NCBI RefSeq assembly: GCF_001039355.2 | Contig: NW_019774325.1 | Location: 269,139 to 320,256 of the forward strand | Direction: 5' to 3' | From: Lingula anatina | Lineage: Eukaryota > Brachiopoda > Lingulata > Lingulida > Lingulidae | Length of the DNA: 51,118 bases | Program-made: the position numbers and the translations under genes | The notes under the pieces: generated by a model | What the model saw: the letters and a program-made list of their open reading frames with translations, nothing else | The model's database searches: none | What the model was told of the DNA's origin: nothing | Part shown: positions 46,180 through 51,118 of the stretch, in pieces | How the letters are laid out: each line of letters starts with the position of its first letter | Numbering within the stretch: position 1 is the stretch's first letter

Positions 46180-47627
46180 CTATTAGTGTACAACAGAAAA
46201 GATTTGTTTTAATCCAGAAAAATCCCCTTGGATATGTATGTTATGTTTTGCAACACGAATACGACTTTATTGAGCAAAATTTATCGCATGTTTATATCAT
46301 TAGTGTCTTTTGAATGCACTATCCGAAAACTTGAATAGTGATGAACATCTATATATGTGTATAAATTCAATAGAATGGGTTTCGTTCTTTGAAATCAGTC
46401 GTGACATTTGTATCAATAATTCGAAAAAATGTCAATTTAGTTTGATGTTTTAAGATAAAATCCTAGCACTGGGAAGACCCAAGAGGCTTCAAAGGCAGGA
46501 TTATGGAACGTTTTCTGTCAGTTTTCATTAAATCTCCATATAATTGTACTTTACTGGTAACAAGCGCTAGAAGATTACACACTCTGTATTTTAACCACTG
46601 TTGTGATCAGGTTTGTCTTTATTTCGACAGGCGTTTTGGAGACAAATAACACATGAATTTATTATTGAATACATTACTGTACATACACGTAGAATGTACG
46701 TCTTGCTGCAGTCGTATTTAGCTTCTTTTAACAACTGAGAAGAGATTGCCTCTATGAATGATATTATTTTGTCTCTTGCTGGCATCCGTTTCTTCTCCGT
46801 CAAAGAAAATTGAAAACTGTTTACATGAGCCTGAGCCTGAATAGGTACGAAAGACGTGCCTCTTTAGTCTTTTCTAGAAGAATGAGAAATAAATTTGGCC
46901 GAACATGTTATATAATAACAAAAGTTGACTTTCTGCACAGAATTTACATTAATTTTAAAATCTCTTAAAATCAAAATTGTAAATAATAAGTTATCTTTAA
47001 CCCAAGCGGCGAAATAAAAAACTCAGCTTTTTGGGGGGGAAATTACCTACTGGAAAAAACTCACATTTAATTGATACTTTTGTAAAAAAAAAACAAACTC
47101 AAACTCAAACTCGATGAATTATGTTTATGGAAAGATATGAGAAAGCTCGTTAGGTTTGAGGACGTGAAATGATAAAATATGGCTGAAAAAGCGAACTTTC
47201 ATATTGAGGTACTTCTCCAAGAAGGCAGCCTGAGAAGGCTATCCAATGTAGAGCTTTCAGAATCAAATTAGGTCAAGATCGAGGTCAAACTAGGTCAACG
47301 TTGGCTTTACGAACAACAACTCTAGAAGAAACAACTGTGCAACATATTAGAGCATTGGATTTCATTGCTTTTGGCTACCATGGAAACATGCACTGGTTTA
47401 TGACAAGAGAATTCAATTCAGAACAGATATTGTTCTTGTCTTAATCAAAAATGGAATCTTTGAAAACTTATTTTCTGCAATTATAGCATGTTGGATGTCA
47501 ATCATACATGTCAGACCTCGTCTTTCTCAACTATAAGAAAATAGACTTTTGAAGGAAAACAACTGGAAACCGTTGGTCGGATGTTTACAACGTTTTCTCA
47601 AAAACAAAAGAGAAAAGATAAAGAAAA

Positions 47628-47889
47628 CTAGAAAAGCACTCAGAGAGCGCAGACCTCCGCGAAGGCAGCAAAGCCTCCATTCAATGCTGTTTCACCCCTA
47701 AATTTTCTATATTTTTGATTATTGATTATTGATTGATAATTGATCCGGATCATCGCCAAAAACTAATCACTTCTAAGTTAACCCATTTCTGACCTACCCT
47801 GAAAATTCCATCGAAATTCATCCCTAACTTCTCGAGTTATGTTGATGACAAACAAAAAAACAAACAAACAAACAGGGGTGGAGGTAATA
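47628..47889 (-). mobile_element. element T, copy 2 (within cassette B intron 1)
   Basis: Reverse-orientation copy: ctagaaaagcactcagagag ... gatccggatcatcgcc ... caggggtggaggtaat. It lies in the roughly 0.7 kb that copy B has and copy A lacks, between exon 2B and exon 1B. Confidence 0.75.
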
Positions 47890-47994
47890 TGAAACTGAGA
47901 AAGGATAAGAATGAAGTGAATAAGAACAAAGAAAAAGAGAGGAAAAGGCAAAGAGGCAAAGAGTGCCAAATACCCCATCTGTGACACTGCTGTT

Positions 47995-48002
<8 letters not shown>

Positions 48003-48039
<37 letters not shown>
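48003..48039. repeat. (GA)n microsatellite in cassette B intron 1
   Basis: About 18 GA units, 56 bases from the exon 1B donor, in the B-specific stretch. Confidence 0.9.
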
Positions 48040-48042
<3 letters not shown>

Positions 48043-48094
48043 AAGAAAAACCGTACAGTGTATCCTTGCAGGCTGCAGGTATGTCGGCTCTTAC

Positions 48095-48164
48095 CTTTGA
48101 TTTTGTCTGTGGTGAAGCCGTAGTCAGATTTGGCTACCACCGGCATACTTTGTCGTCTTGTAGT
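48095..48164 (-). CDS. calmodulin-like exon 1, duplicate cassette B
   Basis: Minus strand: acceptor ttttttcag at 48167-48165, ATG at 48146-48144, donor GTAAGAG. The protein is identical to exon 1A. From ATG on there is one difference (Ile ATC for ATA), plus one synonymous Ser change just before ATG. A B-specific stretch of roughly 0.7 kb begins only a few bases past the donor. Confidence 0.8.
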
Positions 48165-48683
48165 CTGAAAAAAAAAAAAATAATAATAATAATAATAATG
48201 TTAATTTAGCTAATATTTACGTACAAAATATTTATCAGAAATTTGAATACCGACAAAGCTTTAAAAAGTAATTAAGATAATAATGATAAAATAGAATCCT
48301 GAATTTTATGATGAGAAATTACATATATATAATAAAATCAACCGATTCCTTGAATGACAAAGATCACATTTCATTCAAGGGTGTTTGAAATATAATAAGA
48401 ATGTTGTTTAAATATTTTGATGCACATACAGTTTAAGTTTCACAAAATTATATTTCAAAACGTGGATACATATTTTAAGGCACCTTAAAGCCAGATTTAA
48501 ATACTATAAGATGCGATTATGGTATTAATCGATTATATTTCCAAACGGTTTGAAGGCGACATGAAGGCAAATATTTTAATGACTAAATGGCCTCCAAACA
48601 GAAAAAGATGAAGCAAGCAGGACAAACTTTACAACATTTGACAATGTATTTAAGAAAAAAGAGCACACAGGCAGACGGTCTTA

Positions 48684-48903
48684 GACTGGGTTCCCATAAA
48701 CCTATTGCACTAGCAGGATCGATCTAAGGGGAGGGGATTCTTGCTAAATTGCATTCAGTTTAAGAGGCTTAAATGTCTGTCACGCCCACTGAAGCTGCTA
48801 GGGGGTAATTAACTTTTTCGCACTTAAACTAAATGCAGTTTAGCGAGAAACCCCTAGGACATAGACCGAGCTTGTTAGTACCATGGGGTATGGGAATGGT
48901 CCC
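48684..48903 (+). mobile_element. Harbinger-like MITE P in duplication copy B
   Basis: TTA at 48681-48683 and 48904-48906; ends GACTGGGTTCCCATA and TATGGGAATGGTCCC. Orthologous position to 39646-39857. Confidence 0.82.
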
Positions 48904-50897
48904 TTATATTTGCTTCAGATTACGATGACGGTTCCAATAACCACTAAAATGTGACTGATGCCACGGGGTCTATACATTTTCAACAACAATTGTTTAAAAT
49001 TAATTTACAACGAGTGCAAGACGCTGAACCAAGCCTTAAGATAAAGAACTAACAAAAATATCAATAACATTTATACGACACCAAAATAAGAGGCCTATGG
49101 TCAATGCCGCCGCAAGCATTCTGTTTTCCAAATTGTGCTCTTTCCTGTGATGTTATCCAACCTGTTTTTGTTTTTCTTTCTATAGTAGCGAAAATGGTCT
49201 AGCTCGTTTCCATTTCCCCTTACTCTAGTTTCATCATGCTTCCAGGGTACATTCTGCTTAAAGTCACGAAAAATCATTTTATAAGTATATAGGTTCATTT
49301 TACGTGGCAGCGTCAGGCATTGTTATTTTCATTCCTTCCGTAGTAACAGCAACGCGTTTGATTAAATAGATTTCACAACTGATTTCGAATCATTGTATCT
49401 TGAAAATTAAAAAAATTGGCGTTCTTTGGACTTCTGTTCCCTGGGCAATTTTGGCCTTTGTTTGTGCTCAGCAGCAATGATTTTATCCAGGGGTGGATCG
49501 TATACTGAAAAGGCATAACAATACGTTTGCATATTGCCAACAGAAATTGAAGTTTAATTGAAATATGTCTGAGTCAACTGTTATTTCAGAAATTGAGTAA
49601 TAGGTTTTATTTTGTGTTTTTTGCAACATTTAGACGCAAATGAAGTTCCTGGAGAAGGATGCTCTTATAATTTTATGACGGCATGCCCTTTACTTAGTTT
49701 TCCTTTCATAGGAAATTGGTGTCTACTTCAAATAGTATAATTACGATCCTTCAAAGGAGAAATATTCTAACAAGTGAAAGGAAATAATACTAATAATAAA
49801 AATGCTAGAGTCCATACACGGCTGAGACCATTCCATACGCTACTGCAATGCTTGATATTGAATCATGGGTGTTATAGCCCAAATATAAGAAGAAATGTGA
49901 TTTTAATGGAAGTAGTCGTACTAACATTAAGAGGTGACACCGTGATATTGCTATTGATTACATGTAAGAAATTGTCTGTAGGGACCGCACGGGATGACCA
50001 CCTTAGAGCGACGCAGCGAGTATTAAAAGTAGACTGAAACGTCTGTCAAAAGCAATCGCGTGCTTTACTGAACGCCAAAACACTAATATTAAAAGCTTTA
50101 CTTGGAAAATGCTTTTTACTGCAAGTAACGTTTTTCCTGAAGACAATCTATTTTCTGCTGTTCAAAAGCAGTTTCTAATAACACATCCTTAAAGTCAATA
50201 ACCTTAAATATCGGGTTATTTTTACTTACGTCTACCACATAATGCTTTCAAAAACAACATAAAGTGGTGCATTTGTATCCTTGGATGTAATAAAGAATAT
50301 ATTGTATCCCGAACCTTTGAAAACACCACACAATTCAAAATGGCTTTACATTGCCTATTGTGTCCCTATCTCTAACAGCCAAAACTGAGGGTGGCAACGT
50401 CAATTGCATAAAGTCCACTATCTCATCTCTCTTCCATTACATGTAATATGCTAAATATGATATTGGAACAATTGTAACTTTACCGAACCAGAAGCAGCTA
50501 CGTCAAAAGCACAGGAAAAGATGATGATTAAAAACGTAAACTGACGTAAAGATACTGACATAAATAACAGTGAGGTGACTGACATAAAAGTAAATGACCT
50601 GTGTAACAGGGATGGAGGTCCGCTAGGAACCGTAGTCCGTTTCCCATTACTTTGTACAGGTGACATTCCTCCCATATACTAACCCCAATACTCCAACTAA
50701 CCCTAACCTGTACTAATCATATGGGAGCCCGGACGTCCATTCCTAAAACTCCCATTCTTGTTACACCTGGATTAGTTGTTTGTGACAGTTTTTCAAGTGC
50801 CTTTAAGTTCCAGGTCTTACCGAAATATTCACGCACACCATACCCGGAGATATACATACATATATATACACAAAGATAATCACTTGTATTTGACTAA

Positions 50898-51080
50898 GGC
50901 CGCATTCAAAACAGTGGACTAACTAGTCCCCGGGTCAGATACGGCGACCCCCTAAAAAAAGGTTGCCGTCCAATCCGCTAAGAGACACTGAATAGATTCC
51001 CTGTGGGGAAGTACAGGTATTCAAGTGGGTCGGCCATATTTGATCCGCGGACTAGTTAGTTCACTGTTCTGAATGCGGTC
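50898..51080 (+). mobile_element. element Q, copy B
   Basis: Same element at the corresponding place in duplication copy B, flanks TAA and TAT. Present in both copies, hence older than the duplication. Confidence 0.75.
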
Positions 51081-51118
51081 TATGCTTTTGGTGCTTGCAC
51101 ATACTTGGTACGTGTGAA

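Larger units (their letters stand above)
44558..51109. repeat. segmental duplication, copy B
   Basis: Direct copy of 35546-43036, beginning next to an N at 44557 in the middle of a dispersed repeat and reaching within about ten bases of the window end, possibly beyond. It has its own extra material at about 47382-48086 and an expanded 19-base minisatellite near 45655-45815. Confidence 0.9.

Noticed and set aside
1-51118. tRNA, rRNA, CRISPR arrays, prokaryotic operons or defence systems
   Set aside because: Looked for by eye on both strands; nothing seen, and the spliced genes mark this as animal DNA.

Overview
The window is animal nuclear DNA. It holds two spliced, multi-exon genes with GT-AG introns, 5'-truncated LINE fragments, several families of short inverted-repeat (MITE-like) elements, many microsatellites and a 972-base assembly gap. 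The low GC content, (ATT)n LINE tails, frequent tacatgta words and non-vertebrate exon divergence suggest a marine invertebrate (lophotrochozoan or invertebrate deuterostome). The sequence alone does not let me choose a phylum.

Left part (3.0-13.8 kb, + strand): 21 exons join in frame, with matching phases at all 20 junctions, into 951 residues of a CEMIP/TMEM2-family protein (G8 end, ILEI/GG domain, beta-helix region, C-terminal part). The first exons lie upstream of the window or are not recognisable in bases 1-3047, which hold a LINE fragment and dispersed repeats. Intron 15 is GC-AG, exon 18 has a tandem NAGNAG acceptor, and three introns carry Harbinger-like MITEs, one placed exactly in a splice donor.

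Right part (16.2-48.2 kb, - strand): a calmodulin-like gene converges tail-to-tail on the first gene. Five exons give a 154-residue protein with four intact EF-hand loops. Exons 3-5 (C-lobe and half of EF2) lie at 16.2-17.6 kb. After a ~19 kb repeat-rich intron containing the gap come exons 1-2 (N-terminus, EF1 and the start of EF2), and these are present twice. A segment of roughly 7-8 kb (about 35.5-43.0 kb) is duplicated at 44.56 kb to the window end. From the ATG on, the duplicate exons differ at only three positions, all synonymous, and keep their splice sites, while the surrounding introns have drifted and gained different insertions. The gene may therefore have two alternative N-lobe cassettes feeding a single C-lobe.

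The duplication is also a natural experiment. Copy A carries a LINE insertion with a 15-bp target-site duplication, and copy B preserves the empty site. No rRNA, tRNA, CRISPR or prokaryote-type system was seen. The window's most unusual content is the duplicated EF-hand cassette and the way mobile elements sit in the splice signals.
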